Source: Bacteroides sp. UBA1773 (GTDB lineage Bacteria > Bacteroidota > Bacteroidia > Bacteroidales > Bacteroidaceae). Taken from it: a stretch of 39,518 nt of DNA. The translations under genes and the position numbers were made by a program. Shown here in pieces: positions 17,200 through 26,133 of the stretch. The stretch's first letter is position 1. Each line of letters opens with the position of its first letter. Location of the stretch: assembly GCA_002315285.1 (NCBI GenBank), contig DCGR01000045.1, positions 3,284-42,801 on the forward strand, read 5' to 3'. Below the pieces are notes generated by a model. The model saw nothing but the letters and a program-made list of their open reading frames with translations, was not told the DNA's origin and made no database searches.

Positions 17200-19958
17200 G
17201 AAAACTCTTTCTTTCATGCGCCTTGGCTCTGGCATCGGTCACCATGGCGCAAACCACCGATGTGGTGTATTTGTCTGGACATGGTTCCGATGATGTCGTG
17301 GAATGGGACTTTCTGTGTACAGGAGGTCGCCGAAGCAATGAATGGACAAAGATAAAGGTTCCTTCCTGCTGGGAAATGGAAGGATTCGGTACCTTCAACT
17401 ATGGCCACGACAAGAACAAGGGCGATGAGTCCGGACTCTACAAAAAAACCTTTACCCTCAAGCCAGAGTGGAAAGGAAAACGCCTGTTCATCGTGTTCGA
17501 CGGATCCATGACCGATACCGAAGTGAAGGTCAACGGCAAACTGGTTGGCGACATCCATCAGGGTTCATTCTACCGTTTCAAATATGAAATTACAAAATTC
17601 GTGAAACCCGGACAGGATAACCTGCTTGAGGTAAAGGTAAACAAAATGTCGGCCAATGAAACCGTGAACGAAGCTGAGCGCAAGTGCGACTTCTGGGTGT
17701 TCGGTGGTCTCTTCCGCCCTGTGTTCCTTGAAGCTGTTCCTTCCGATTTCATCGAATATACTGCCATCGATGCACGTCACGATGGCAAACTCCACGTTGA
17801 TGTGTTCATGGACAAGAAATACAGCGGAGCCGAAGCAGAAGTAGAAATCCGTACACTTGATGGCAAGACCGTAGGTAGCATCTCGGGCACACAAGGCAAG
17901 GCCAAATCCTCCTGCATCACCGCCGAAGGCTCCATCGTCGGTGTGAAACCATGGTCGGCTGAACAACCCAACCTCTACACAGCTGTCATTACCGTAAAGA
18001 GAAACGGCCGCACACTCCATCAGGTCACCGACCGCATTGGTTTCCGTACCATTGAGGTAGTTCCTCACGATGGAATCTATGTAAACGGTGCGAAAATGCG
18101 CTTCCGTGGCGTTGACCGACATTCACACTACCCCACCACCGGCCGAACCACCAACCATCAGCTCAGTGTCAGCGATGTGAAGCTTATGCAGGAAATGAAC
18201 ATGAATGCCGTGCGCATGTCGCATTATCCACCCGACAAGCATTTCCTTGAAGTGTGCGACTCTCTTGGTATGTATGTCATCGACGAGCTATGTGCCTGGC
18301 AATACCCACCCTACGATACTCCTACCGGAACGAAACTTGTAGGCGAGATGCTCAAACGCGACCTCAACCGGCCATGTGTGGTCATCTGGTCGAACGGCAA
18401 CGAAGGAGGCTTCAATTACGACCTCGACCCGTTGTTTCCACAATACGACCCGCAAAAGCGTGCTGTCATCCATCCTTTCGCGCTCAATGACCACATCAAC
18501 ACCAGCCACTATGTACCCTATGATGATGGTATTGCCACCATGTTTCATGGCCGCGACATCTTCATGCCTACCGAAAACATCCATGGGCTCTACGACGGTG
18601 GACATGGTGCTTCGCTCGACGATATGTGGCGACTCATGATGGGACATCCCCTCTCAGCGGGCATGTTCCTATGGGACTTCTGCGACCAAGCCACCATCCG
18701 TGCCGACAAGGGCGGATTCTTCGACACCGACAAAGATCATGGAGCCGATGGCATCGTAGGTCCCTTCCGTGAGAAAGAAGCCAGTTTCTACACCATCAAG
18801 GAGATATGGTCGCCCATCTATATAGAGCGTCAACTCATCACCCCACGTTGGGATGGCCGACTGAAGGTCGAGAACCGCTACGCATTCACCAACACGCGTC
18901 AATGTGTCTTCAGCTACAGCCTTGCCAAAGTGACATCGCTCACCTCACTCCGCACCGAGCAAAAAACCCTCACCGCTCCCGACATCGCCCCAGGCGAAGC
19001 AGGATGGCTCAATCTGCAACTACCCGCTGACTGGCAGTCGTATCAGTTCCTTTATGTCACTGTCACCGATCCACACGGCAAAGAGCTCTTCACTTGGAGT
19101 TTCGAACTGGGAACCCCCGACACCGTAGTCAAACAGTTACTTCCAGAATCAGTTGATGAAAAGGTTGTTAGCGGAACAGAAGGCGAAAGCTACACCCTTG
19201 CTGTTGCCGGACGCAAATTCGCGTTCAGCAAAGCCGATGGTAAGTTGCTATCAGTAGAGGTCAATGGCAAGACAGTGCCATTCAACAATGGTCCAGTGCT
19301 CATCAACGGCAACATGAAACTCGATACCGTCTATGCCGAAGGCAACAAAGTGATGGCAAGCTATGGCGCGCATCCTTATCGCTATTCCACCCAGTATCGC
19401 TACGTTTGGACCCTCCTTCCCTCTGGTGTGCTACAACTCGACTATGTGTATCGTCCATCAGACCGCTGCACCATGGCAGGAATCACCTTCGATTTCCCTG
19501 AGCAGCACATACAAGGTGCCACCCTCATTGCCAACGGTCCTTACCGCGTATATAAGAACCGCATGAAAGGCGGTGCAATGGGTATTTGGAACAAGAAGTA
19601 TAACAACACTATCACGGGCGAAAGTTGGGACTACCCAGAGTTCAAGGGATACTATTCGTCGTTCTATGCCATGCAACTGCAATGCGACACCCCCTTCAAA
19701 GTGTATTGTGCCACACCCGATGTCACACTCCACCTATTCACACCAGAGGCACAGAAGCAGTATATGTCGTTCGACTCCAAGCAAAACAAAACACTGGTGG
19801 ATTATCCATCGGGCAACATCTCGTTCATGAATGCCATACCAGCTGTAGGCACCAAGTTCAAGAATGCTACAGACTTCGGTCCACAGGCACAACTCAACCG
19901 CTACACAGGCCACGACGAATCCACACTTGTTCATGGCACACTCTACTTCGAATTCTGA
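17196..19958 (+). CDS. GH2 family glycoside hydrolase, secreted
   Basis: A 920-residue family 2 glycosidase, probably a beta-galactosidase or relative. A signal peptide (residues 1-18, ending TMAQ) sends it out of the cytoplasm. Domains: a jelly-roll sugar-binding domain (about 30-180), an immunoglobulin-like domain (about 185-285), a TIM barrel (about 290-560) starting NGAKMRFRGVDRH, and a long C-terminal beta region. The acid/base is Glu403 (SNGNEGG). The likely nucleophile is Glu460 (PTENIHG), whose surrounding motif differs from classical LacZ, so the substrate is open. The ATG lies inside the rnr stop (ATGA), an arrangement that usually implies translational coupling. Confidence 0.92.
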   Translation: MRKLFLSCALALASVTMAQTTDVVYLSGHGSDDVVEWDFLCTGGRRSNEWTKIKVPSCWEMEGFGTFNYGHDKNKGDESGLYKKTFTLKPEWKGKRLFIVFDGSMTDTEVKVNGKLVGDIHQGSFYRFKYEITKFVKPGQDNLLEVKVNKMSANETVNEAERKCDFWVFGGLFRPVFLEAVPSDFIEYTAIDARHDGKLHVDVFMDKKYSGAEAEVEIRTLDGKTVGSISGTQGKAKSSCITAEGSIVGVKPWSAEQPNLYTAVITVKRNGRTLHQVTDRIGFRTIEVVPHDGIYVNGAKMRFRGVDRHSHYPTTGRTTNHQLSVSDVKLMQEMNMNAVRMSHYPPDKHFLEVCDSLGMYVIDELCAWQYPPYDTPTGTKLVGEMLKRDLNRPCVVIWSNGNEGGFNYDLDPLFPQYDPQKRAVIHPFALNDHINTSHYVPYDDGIATMFHGRDIFMPTENIHGLYDGGHGASLDDMWRLMMGHPLSAGMFLWDFCDQATIRADKGGFFDTDKDHGADGIVGPFREKEASFYTIKEIWSPIYIERQLITPRWDGRLKVENRYAFTNTRQCVFSYSLAKVTSLTSLRTEQKTLTAPDIAPGEAGWLNLQLPADWQSYQFLYVTVTDPHGKELFTWSFELGTPDTVVKQLLPESVDEKVVSGTEGESYTLAVAGRKFAFSKADGKLLSVEVNGKTVPFNNGPVLINGNMKLDTVYAEGNKVMASYGAHPYRYSTQYRYVWTLLPSGVLQLDYVYRPSDRCTMAGITFDFPEQHIQGATLIANGPYRVYKNRMKGGAMGIWNKKYNNTITGESWDYPEFKGYYSSFYAMQLQCDTPFKVYCATPDVTLHLFTPEAQKQYMSFDSKQNKTLVDYPSGNISFMNAIPAVGTKFKNATDFGPQAQLNRYTGHDESTLVHGTLYFEF

Positions 19959-19969
19959 CATACACGGTA

Positions 19970-19983
19970 GGACTGTACAGTCC
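19970..19983. repeat. 14-bp perfect palindrome
   Basis: GGACTGTACAGTCC begins 12 nt after the GH2 stop codon and is perfectly self-complementary. It may be part of the 3' end structure of the rnr-GH2 transcript or a protein site. Confidence 0.4.
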
Positions 19984-19990
19984 CATAACC

Positions 19991-20029
19991 CACAAACACT
20001 GCAGGAGGCTCTCTATTGCAGTGTTTGTG
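19991..20029 (+). terminator. terminator hairpin after GH2 gene
   Basis: A perfect 13-bp stem, CACAAACACTGCA (19991-20003) with its complement (20017-20029), and a 13-nt loop. A T-rich stretch (CCTTTTCT) follows only from about 20038, so the U-tract is imperfect. Its position, 32 nt past the GH2 stop, suits a terminator. Confidence 0.65.
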
Positions 20030-20040
20030 CTATAATACCT

Positions 20041-20231
20041 TTTCTATGTCAGACAAAAAAACAATTCCGCAAGTCAAGCCAGATTGAAATTTTCCAACCT
20101 CACCCATCGGAGTATACCTATGGTGGACTAACAACCTACAAAAATCCAAATCCGAGTCCATTTTCATTAAAAGTACATCAAACAATTAGCCACAGGATAA
20201 TTTATCCGCAAAGATGAGAAGCCACAAAAAA
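20041..20231. other. non-coding gap upstream of spmAB
   Basis: I see no convincing gene here. It contains a 13-nt near-palindrome, GGATAA-T-TTATCC (about 20196-20208), and two 9-mers one base off the DnaA box (TTAGCCACA at 20186 and TTATCCGCA at 20202). These are too few to call an origin. Confidence 0.4.
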
Positions 20232-20263
20232 TTTGGGATTACGACATGTTTGTTGTAAATTTG
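20232..20263 (+). promoter_or_regulatory. promoter of spmAB-ybeY-mnmG-uvrC-dtd-deoC unit
   Basis: TTTG (20232-20235), 20 nt, then TAAATTTG (20256-20263). The -33/-7 layout is the same as that of tyrS. It lies 35 nt before the spmAB ATG, and no other convincing promoter or terminator interrupts the genes up to deoC. Confidence 0.75.
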
Positions 20264-20298
20264 CAACCGATTATTGACTATAAATCACTTATGTACTC

Positions 20299-21531
20299 AT
20301 GGTGCTGAATTACATTTGGATAGCATTTTTCGTTGTTGCTTTTGCCGTAGCAACACTACGGCTTTTGGTGATGGGCGATATGGAGGTATTCCCACAAATC
20401 ATGCAATCGACCTTCGACTCTTCCAAAACAGCTTTCGAAATTTCCTTAGGGCTGACAGGTGTACTCTCATTGTGGCTCGGCATTATGAAAATAGGGGAAA
20501 GAAGCGGAGTAGTGAACTGGTTCGCACACGTGATGAGTCCGTTGTTTTGCCGATTGTTTCCCGACATTCCAAAGGGTCATCCTGTAACAGGAAGTATATT
20601 CATGAATCTGTCAGCCAATATGTTAGGACTCGACAATGCCGCCACACCACTCGGATTGAAAGCCATGCAGGAACTACAGGAATTGAACACTGACAAGAAA
20701 ACAGCCAGCAACCCGATGATCATGTTTTTGGTGCTCAACACCTCGGGGCTCACCATCATACCCATCAGCATCATGGTGTATCGGGCTCAGTTAGGTGCTA
20801 CCATGCCTACAGATGTGTTCGTACCCATACTGCTCTCCACATTCTTCTCCACCTTAGCAGGCATTGTGGCAGTATCGGCATACCAACGCATCAACCTGCT
20901 GAACCGTACTATTGTTTTATTCTTGGGAGGTATCAGCGTAGTGGTAGCCGGCATCATCTACGGAATCATGTTACTCCCTAAGACTCAAATCAATAGTTAT
21001 TCATCGGCTTTTGCCAACATCTTGTTGTTTACCATAATCATCTGTTTCATCATGGCTGGTATCAAGAAAAAAACGAACGTTTATGATGCGTTTGTGGAAG
21101 GAGCAAAAGAGGGATTCAATACCGCCATCCGCATCATTCCATACTTGGTGGCCATGCTAGTGGGTATTGGTGTGTTCCGTGCTTCGGGTTCCATGGACTA
21201 CATCATAGATGGTGTCAAGACACTGGCTGAAGCCTGCAAATTGGACACAAACTTTGCGGCTGCCCTTCCTACAGCCTTAATGAAACCATTAAGCGGAAGC
21301 GGAGCGCGTGGAATGATGGTAGATGCGATGACCACGTTCGGAGCCGATTCATTCGTAGGAAGACTGGCTTGCATTTTTCAAGGTTCTACAGATACAACAT
21401 TCTATATATTAGCTGTTTATTTCGGCAGCGTAGGAGTTATAAAAACAAGACATGCCGTGCCATGTGGACTCATAGCCGATAGTGCAGGCATCGTTGCATC
21501 CATATTTATTTGTTACTTATTCTTTGGATAA
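20299..21531 (+). CDS. fused SpmA/SpmB membrane protein (nucleoside-recognition/Gate domains)
   Basis: An integral inner-membrane protein of 410 residues with about nine hydrophobic segments. It joins an SpmA-like half (about 1-210) and an SpmB-like half (about 215-410). Each half carries a Gate-type motif with small residues: SANMLGLDNAATPLG near 112-126 and MKPLSGSGARGMM near 333-345. In Bacillus the two halves are separate spore-core-dehydration proteins. Here there is no sporulation context, so the role is unknown, perhaps transport. It heads the unit and ends 3 nt before ybeY. Confidence 0.9.
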   Translation: MVLNYIWIAFFVVAFAVATLRLLVMGDMEVFPQIMQSTFDSSKTAFEISLGLTGVLSLWLGIMKIGERSGVVNWFAHVMSPLFCRLFPDIPKGHPVTGSIFMNLSANMLGLDNAATPLGLKAMQELQELNTDKKTASNPMIMFLVLNTSGLTIIPISIMVYRAQLGATMPTDVFVPILLSTFFSTLAGIVAVSAYQRINLLNRTIVLFLGGISVVVAGIIYGIMLLPKTQINSYSSAFANILLFTIIICFIMAGIKKKTNVYDAFVEGAKEGFNTAIRIIPYLVAMLVGIGVFRASGSMDYIIDGVKTLAEACKLDTNFAAALPTALMKPLSGSGARGMMVDAMTTFGADSFVGRLACIFQGSTDTTFYILAVYFGSVGVIKTRHAVPCGLIADSAGIVASIFICYLFFG

Positions 21532-21534
21532 AAT

Positions 21535-21948
21535 ATGATTAGTTTTCAGACTGAAGGCGTAAAAATGCCCGACATTAAGAAAAGAGCAATCTCTACATGG
21601 GTCAAACAAGTAGCCAACTCGTACAATAAAAAACTAGGTGACATTGCCTACATTTTCTGTTCGGATGAGGAAATACTGAGGGTGAACCGTGAATATCTGA
21701 AACACGATTACTACACCGACATCATCACTTTCGACTATACTGAAAACAACACTATATCCGGCGATTTGTTTATCAGCTTAGATACCGTAAGAACCAACGC
21801 CGAACAATTTGCCCAACCTTACGAACATGAACTGCATCGAGTAATCATTCACGGGATACTGCATCTATGCGGCATCAACGACAAGGGACCTGGAGAAAGA
21901 GAAATAATGGAATTGGCTGAAAACAAAGCACTTGACTATCTAAAATAA
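21535..21948 (+). CDS. ybeY: rRNA maturation endoribonuclease YbeY
   Basis: A metal-dependent RNase of 137 residues needed for 16S rRNA 3'-end maturation and ribosome quality control. The metal motif is HGILHLCGIND: His106 and His110 are present, but the third ligand, His in E. coli, is Asp116. I recall the same substitution in other Bacteroidetes YbeY proteins, so it is probably not a defect. The start is 3 nt after spmAB, and the stop shares one base with the mnmG start (TAATG). Confidence 0.94.
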   Translation: MISFQTEGVKMPDIKKRAISTWVKQVANSYNKKLGDIAYIFCSDEEILRVNREYLKHDYYTDIITFDYTENNTISGDLFISLDTVRTNAEQFAQPYEHELHRVIIHGILHLCGINDKGPGEREIMELAENKALDYLK

Positions 21949-23819
21949 TGGAATTCAAATACGATGTCATCGTTATCGGTGCAGGTCATGCTGGCTGTGA
22001 AGCTGCAGCTGCTGCCGCCAACATGGGTTCAAAGACTTGTCTGATTACGATGGACATGAACAAAATCGGACAGATGAGCTGCAACCCAGCTGTAGGTGGC
22101 ATTGCTAAGGGACAGATTGTAAGGGAAATTGACGCTTTAGGTGGTTTCATGGGAACAATAACCGACCGCACCGCTATACAATTCAGAATACTAAACCGCT
22201 CGAAAGGACCCGCCATGTGGAGTCCTCGTGCACAATGCGACAGGGGAAAATATATTTGGGCATGGCGTGAGGTACTGGAAAACACTCCGAACCTGCACAT
22301 CTGGCAAGATACCGTAAAAGAATTACTCATTGAACATGATGAAGTACGAGGACTTGTAACATGCTGGGGAGTAACCTTCTATGCAAAATGCGTGATATTG
22401 ACAGCTGGCACCTTCCTGAACGGACTGATGCACATAGGACGCAATATGCTAGCTGGTGGACGGACTGCCGAGCCTGCTTCGTATCACCTGACAGAGTCGA
22501 TTACACGACACGGAATAGTGGCTGGACGCATGAAGACCGGAACACCTGTACGCATTGATGGACGGAGTGTTCACTTTGAGGACATGGACACACAAGACGG
22601 AGAGAACGATTTCCACCGCTTTTCGTTCATGAGCGAACCAAGGCGGCTGAAACAACTGCAATGCTGGACATGTTTCACCAATCCCGAAGTGCACGAAGTG
22701 TTGCGAAAAGGACTACCTGACTCTCCCCTATACAACGGACAGATACAAAGCATTGGACCGCGTTACTGCCCCAGCGTAGAAACAAAAATCGTGACCTTCC
22801 CTGCTAAAGAACAACACCAACTATTCTTGGAACCAGAGGGAGAAACCACACGCGAACTCTATCTGAACGGATTTTCTTCATCGTTGCCCATCGACATCCA
22901 GATTGAGGCTATGAAAAAAATACCTGCCTTGCGTGATATAATCATCTATCGACCCGGCTATGCCATAGAATACGACTACTTTGATCCAACACAGCTAACA
23001 CACACATTAGAATCAAAAATCGTGCGCAATTTATTCTTCGCAGGACAGGTAAATGGCACTACTGGCTACGAGGAAGCAGCCGGACAAGGAATCGTTGCAG
23101 GCATTAATGCACACATCAACTGTCATGGTGGAAAACCATTCGTATTGCATCGTGATGAAGCATATATCGGCGTATTAATCGATGACCTGGTGACAAAAGG
23201 TGTCGATGAACCCTATCGGATGTTTACTTCACGCGCTGAATACCGAATACTGCTGCGACAAGACGATGCAGACATGCGACTAACTGAAATCTCGTACAAT
23301 GCAGGACTTGCCAGCCGTGAACGAATGAAAGTACTGAACGAAAAACGTGAAAAAATCAACCAAATCATTGATTTCACCAACAACTTCTCAATTAAGCCCG
23401 CACTCATCAATAACAAACTGGAACAAATGGGGACTACCATCCTCACTCATGGCTGTAAGCTCTTCGATCTCATCGTTCGTCCACAGATAACCATTGAAAA
23501 CATTGCACAACACATCAAGCCTTTCAATGAACTGATTAACTCGATTGAAACACGAAAAGATGAAATCATCGAGGCCGCAGAGATACAGATAAAGTACCAA
23601 GGCTACATTGAGAGAGAGCGTCAAATTGCAGAAAAAATACACAGATTGGAGGCCATCAAGATAAAAGGGAAATTCGACTATGCATCGTTACAATCCCTTT
23701 CAACCGAAGCGAGGCAAAAACTCATTAAAATAAATCCAGAAACACTGGCACAAGCAAGCCGTATTCCAGGTGTGTCACCAAGTGACATCAATGTGCTTTT
23801 AGTCCTTTTAAAAAGATGA
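21948..23819 (+). CDS. mnmG: tRNA uridine-5-carboxymethylaminomethyl modification enzyme MnmG
   Basis: An FAD-dependent partner of MnmE that makes cmnm5U34 on certain tRNAs. The 623-residue length is standard. The N-terminal dinucleotide motif IGAGHAGCEAA (10-20) is followed by family blocks such as CNPAVGG and GRMKTGTP. The helical C-terminal tail that binds MnmE and tRNA follows from about 560. The gene (also called gidA) is adjacent to the replication origin in many bacteria. A perfect parS site begins 2 nt past the stop. Confidence 0.97.
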   Translation: MEFKYDVIVIGAGHAGCEAAAAAANMGSKTCLITMDMNKIGQMSCNPAVGGIAKGQIVREIDALGGFMGTITDRTAIQFRILNRSKGPAMWSPRAQCDRGKYIWAWREVLENTPNLHIWQDTVKELLIEHDEVRGLVTCWGVTFYAKCVILTAGTFLNGLMHIGRNMLAGGRTAEPASYHLTESITRHGIVAGRMKTGTPVRIDGRSVHFEDMDTQDGENDFHRFSFMSEPRRLKQLQCWTCFTNPEVHEVLRKGLPDSPLYNGQIQSIGPRYCPSVETKIVTFPAKEQHQLFLEPEGETTRELYLNGFSSSLPIDIQIEAMKKIPALRDIIIYRPGYAIEYDYFDPTQLTHTLESKIVRNLFFAGQVNGTTGYEEAAGQGIVAGINAHINCHGGKPFVLHRDEAYIGVLIDDLVTKGVDEPYRMFTSRAEYRILLRQDDADMRLTEISYNAGLASRERMKVLNEKREKINQIIDFTNNFSIKPALINNKLEQMGTTILTHGCKLFDLIVRPQITIENIAQHIKPFNELINSIETRKDEIIEAAEIQIKYQGYIERERQIAEKIHRLEAIKIKGKFDYASLQSLSTEARQKLIKINPETLAQASRIPGVSPSDINVLLVLLKR

Positions 23820-23820
23820 T

Positions 23821-23836
23821 TGTTTCACGTGAAACA
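23821..23836. other. parS: parS centromere site (ParB-binding)
   Basis: TGTTTCACGTGAAACA is a perfect 16-bp palindrome identical to the widely conserved chromosomal parS consensus bound by ParB/Spo0J. It lies between mnmG (stop 23819) and uvrC (ATG 23850). An exact 16-bp match would not be expected by chance in a window of this size. No parA or parB gene is in the window. Confidence 0.93.
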
Positions 23837-23849
23837 TTTGTAAATTTGT

Positions 23850-25664
23850 ATGGCAGACACTAATGATGTAAAAGAGCACCTAAAAGGTATCGTGCAAAAC
23901 CTACCAAGCTGTCCGGGGTGTTACCAATACCTCAATGAGAAAGGTACCATCATATACGTAGGGAAAGCGAAGAACCTGAAGAACCGTGTATCATCGTATT
24001 TCCTCAAAGAGGTGCCAAACAACAAGACAAGGATGCTGGTAAGCAAAATCAGAGACATCAAATACATTGTAGTAAAAACTGAAACCGATGCACTTCTACT
24101 CGAAAACAACCTCATCAAAAGATATAAACCACACTACAATGTATTACTGAAGGATGACAAGACCTATCCCTCTATCTGCATCACCAACGAATATTTTCCT
24201 AGAATAATCAAGACACGAAAAATCATCAAAGGTGCAGGAACATACTTCGGACCTTATAGCCACATCCAAAATCTGTATGCTGTACTCGATTTGATTAATA
24301 AGCTCTACGAGATACGGACATGCAAGTTGTCATTGACCAAAGACAATATTGAGAAGAAGAAATTCAAAGCTTGTTTAGAGTATCACATTCACAAATGCAA
24401 GGCTCCATGTATTGGCAACCAGACAAGAGAACAATACATGAAGGACATTGATGAAATAAAAAGCATTCTGACAGGAAACGTGAAAAACGTGAGTCAACTG
24501 CTATATGACGAGATGACAACACTGGCAGAAGAAATGAGATTTGAGGAGGCACAAAGAATAAAGGAAAAATTCGAGCTGGTAGAAAACTATCGATCGAAAA
24601 GTGAGGTGGTCAATGCAAGCATCCACAACGTAGATGTGTTCAGCATAGAAACCAATGATGATGTGGCCTACATCAACTACCTACACATTACGAAGGGTAG
24701 CATCAACCAAGCGTTTACTTTCGAATACAAAAAGAAACTGAACGAAACGGAAGAGGAACTTTTGGAATTGGGAATCGTGGAAATGAGAGAACGCTACAAA
24801 AGCAACTCGAAAGAAATCATCGTACCTTTCGCAATCCATTTGGAAATGGATGACGTCTGTTTCACCGTTCCACAACGAGGAGAGAAAAAGCACCTGCTGG
24901 AACTTTCGATTATGAATGTGAAGCAATACAAAGTAGATAGATTGAAACAAGCCGACAAGCTGAATCCAGAACAGAAGAAGACCAGAATACTGAAAGAGAT
25001 ACAAGAAACACTACACTTGGAAAAGATTCCAGCACACATAGAATGTTTCGACAACTCAAACATCTCGGGAAGTGATGCCGTGGCAGCCTGCGTAGTGTTC
25101 AAGATGGGCAAACCAAGCAAACAAGACTACAGAAAATTCCATATCAAGACCGTAGTAGGTCCTGACGATTACGCCTCGATGAAAGAAGTAGTGCGAAGAC
25201 GATACACCCGACTGACGGAAGAAAACACTCCCCTACCCGACCTCATCATTACCGATGGTGGAAAAGGACAAATGGAAGTGGTGAGACAAGTGATAGAAGA
25301 TGAGCTGCAACTACACATTCCTATTGCAGGACTTGCCAAGGACAATCGACACCACACCTCAGAACTGCTGTTCGGATTCCCAATCCAAACAATCGGTGTA
25401 AAACAGAACACCGCAGTATTTCACCTCTTAGAAAACATCCAAGATGAAGTACACCGATTTGCCATCACATTCCACCGTGACAAACGAAGCAAATCGCAAA
25501 TCAAGTCAGCACTCGATGATATACCAGGCATCGGTGTGAGGAGAAAACAAGAATTACTGAAAACATTCAAGACGATCACAAAAATCAAAATGGCGAGTTT
25601 GGAGGAACTGACAAAAGTAGTGGGCGAAAGCGTAGCCAGAAACATCAAGGAAAAATTGAAATAA
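23850..25664 (+). CDS. uvrC: excinuclease ABC subunit C
   Basis: The dual-incision nuclease of nucleotide excision repair, 604 residues. Domains: GIY-YIG nuclease at 15-95 (GCYQYL, IIYVGKAKNLKNR), UVR motif for UvrB contact near 205-240, RNase H-like second nuclease (about 375-540) with ECFDNSNISG and ITDGGKGQ, and helix-hairpin-helix at the C-terminus (GIGVRRKQELL). It starts 30 nt after mnmG with parS in the gap, and dtd follows after 3 nt. A TAAATTTG sequence abuts the ATG but is too close to act as its promoter. Confidence 0.97.
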   Translation: MADTNDVKEHLKGIVQNLPSCPGCYQYLNEKGTIIYVGKAKNLKNRVSSYFLKEVPNNKTRMLVSKIRDIKYIVVKTETDALLLENNLIKRYKPHYNVLLKDDKTYPSICITNEYFPRIIKTRKIIKGAGTYFGPYSHIQNLYAVLDLINKLYEIRTCKLSLTKDNIEKKKFKACLEYHIHKCKAPCIGNQTREQYMKDIDEIKSILTGNVKNVSQLLYDEMTTLAEEMRFEEAQRIKEKFELVENYRSKSEVVNASIHNVDVFSIETNDDVAYINYLHITKGSINQAFTFEYKKKLNETEEELLELGIVEMRERYKSNSKEIIVPFAIHLEMDDVCFTVPQRGEKKHLLELSIMNVKQYKVDRLKQADKLNPEQKKTRILKEIQETLHLEKIPAHIECFDNSNISGSDAVAACVVFKMGKPSKQDYRKFHIKTVVGPDDYASMKEVVRRRYTRLTEENTPLPDLIITDGGKGQMEVVRQVIEDELQLHIPIAGLAKDNRHHTSELLFGFPIQTIGVKQNTAVFHLLENIQDEVHRFAITFHRDKRSKSQIKSALDDIPGIGVRRKQELLKTFKTITKIKMASLEELTKVVGESVARNIKEKLK

Positions 25665-25667
25665 ACC

Positions 25668-26120
25668 ATGAGGATAGTCATACAAAGAGTTAAAATGGCA
25701 TCAGTACACATCAATGGACAAGTAAAATCAAGAATAGGAAAAGGTTTACTGATTTTAGTAGGAATAGAAGACGCTGATACGAAAGATGATGCCGACTGGC
25801 TTTGTAGAAAAGCTGCCGGACTAAGGATTTTCGATGATGAGAATGGCGTAATGAATAAATCAGTGACCGACATTGACGGAGAGGTAATCGTAGTGAGCCA
25901 GTTCACACTGTTTGCCTCCTACAAAAAAGGAAACCGCCCATCGTATATCAGGGCAGGTAAGCACGAGACTGCAATGCCACTGTACGAGTATTTCTGCAAT
26001 GAGATGAGTATAGCCATCGGCCGGCAAGTGGGTACTGGCGAATTTGGAGCTGACATGCAAATAGAACTGATCAATGATGGTCCCGTGACTATTTGTATGG
26101 ATAGCAAGAACAAAGAATAA
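25668..26120 (+). CDS. dtd: D-aminoacyl-tRNA deacylase
   Basis: A 150-residue proofreading enzyme that hydrolyses D-aminoacyl-tRNA. The two family motifs are visible: SQFTL near 77-81, and GPVT within NDGPVT near 137-142, which shapes the chiral pocket. The length is typical and the N-terminus MRIVIQRV is canonical. It is tightly packed between uvrC (3 nt) and deoC (13 nt). Confidence 0.96.
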   Translation: MRIVIQRVKMASVHINGQVKSRIGKGLLILVGIEDADTKDDADWLCRKAAGLRIFDDENGVMNKSVTDIDGEVIVVSQFTLFASYKKGNRPSYIRAGKHETAMPLYEYFCNEMSIAIGRQVGTGEFGADMQIELINDGPVTICMDSKNKE

Positions 26121-26133
26121 ACATATAAAAAAG

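Noticed and set aside
20186..20210. Two DnaA-box-like 9-mers (TTAGCCACA, TTATCCGCA) upstream of spmAB
   Set aside because: There are only two, each one base off, without an AT-rich tract or regular spacing. The 37.7-38.1 kb gap is a much better origin candidate.
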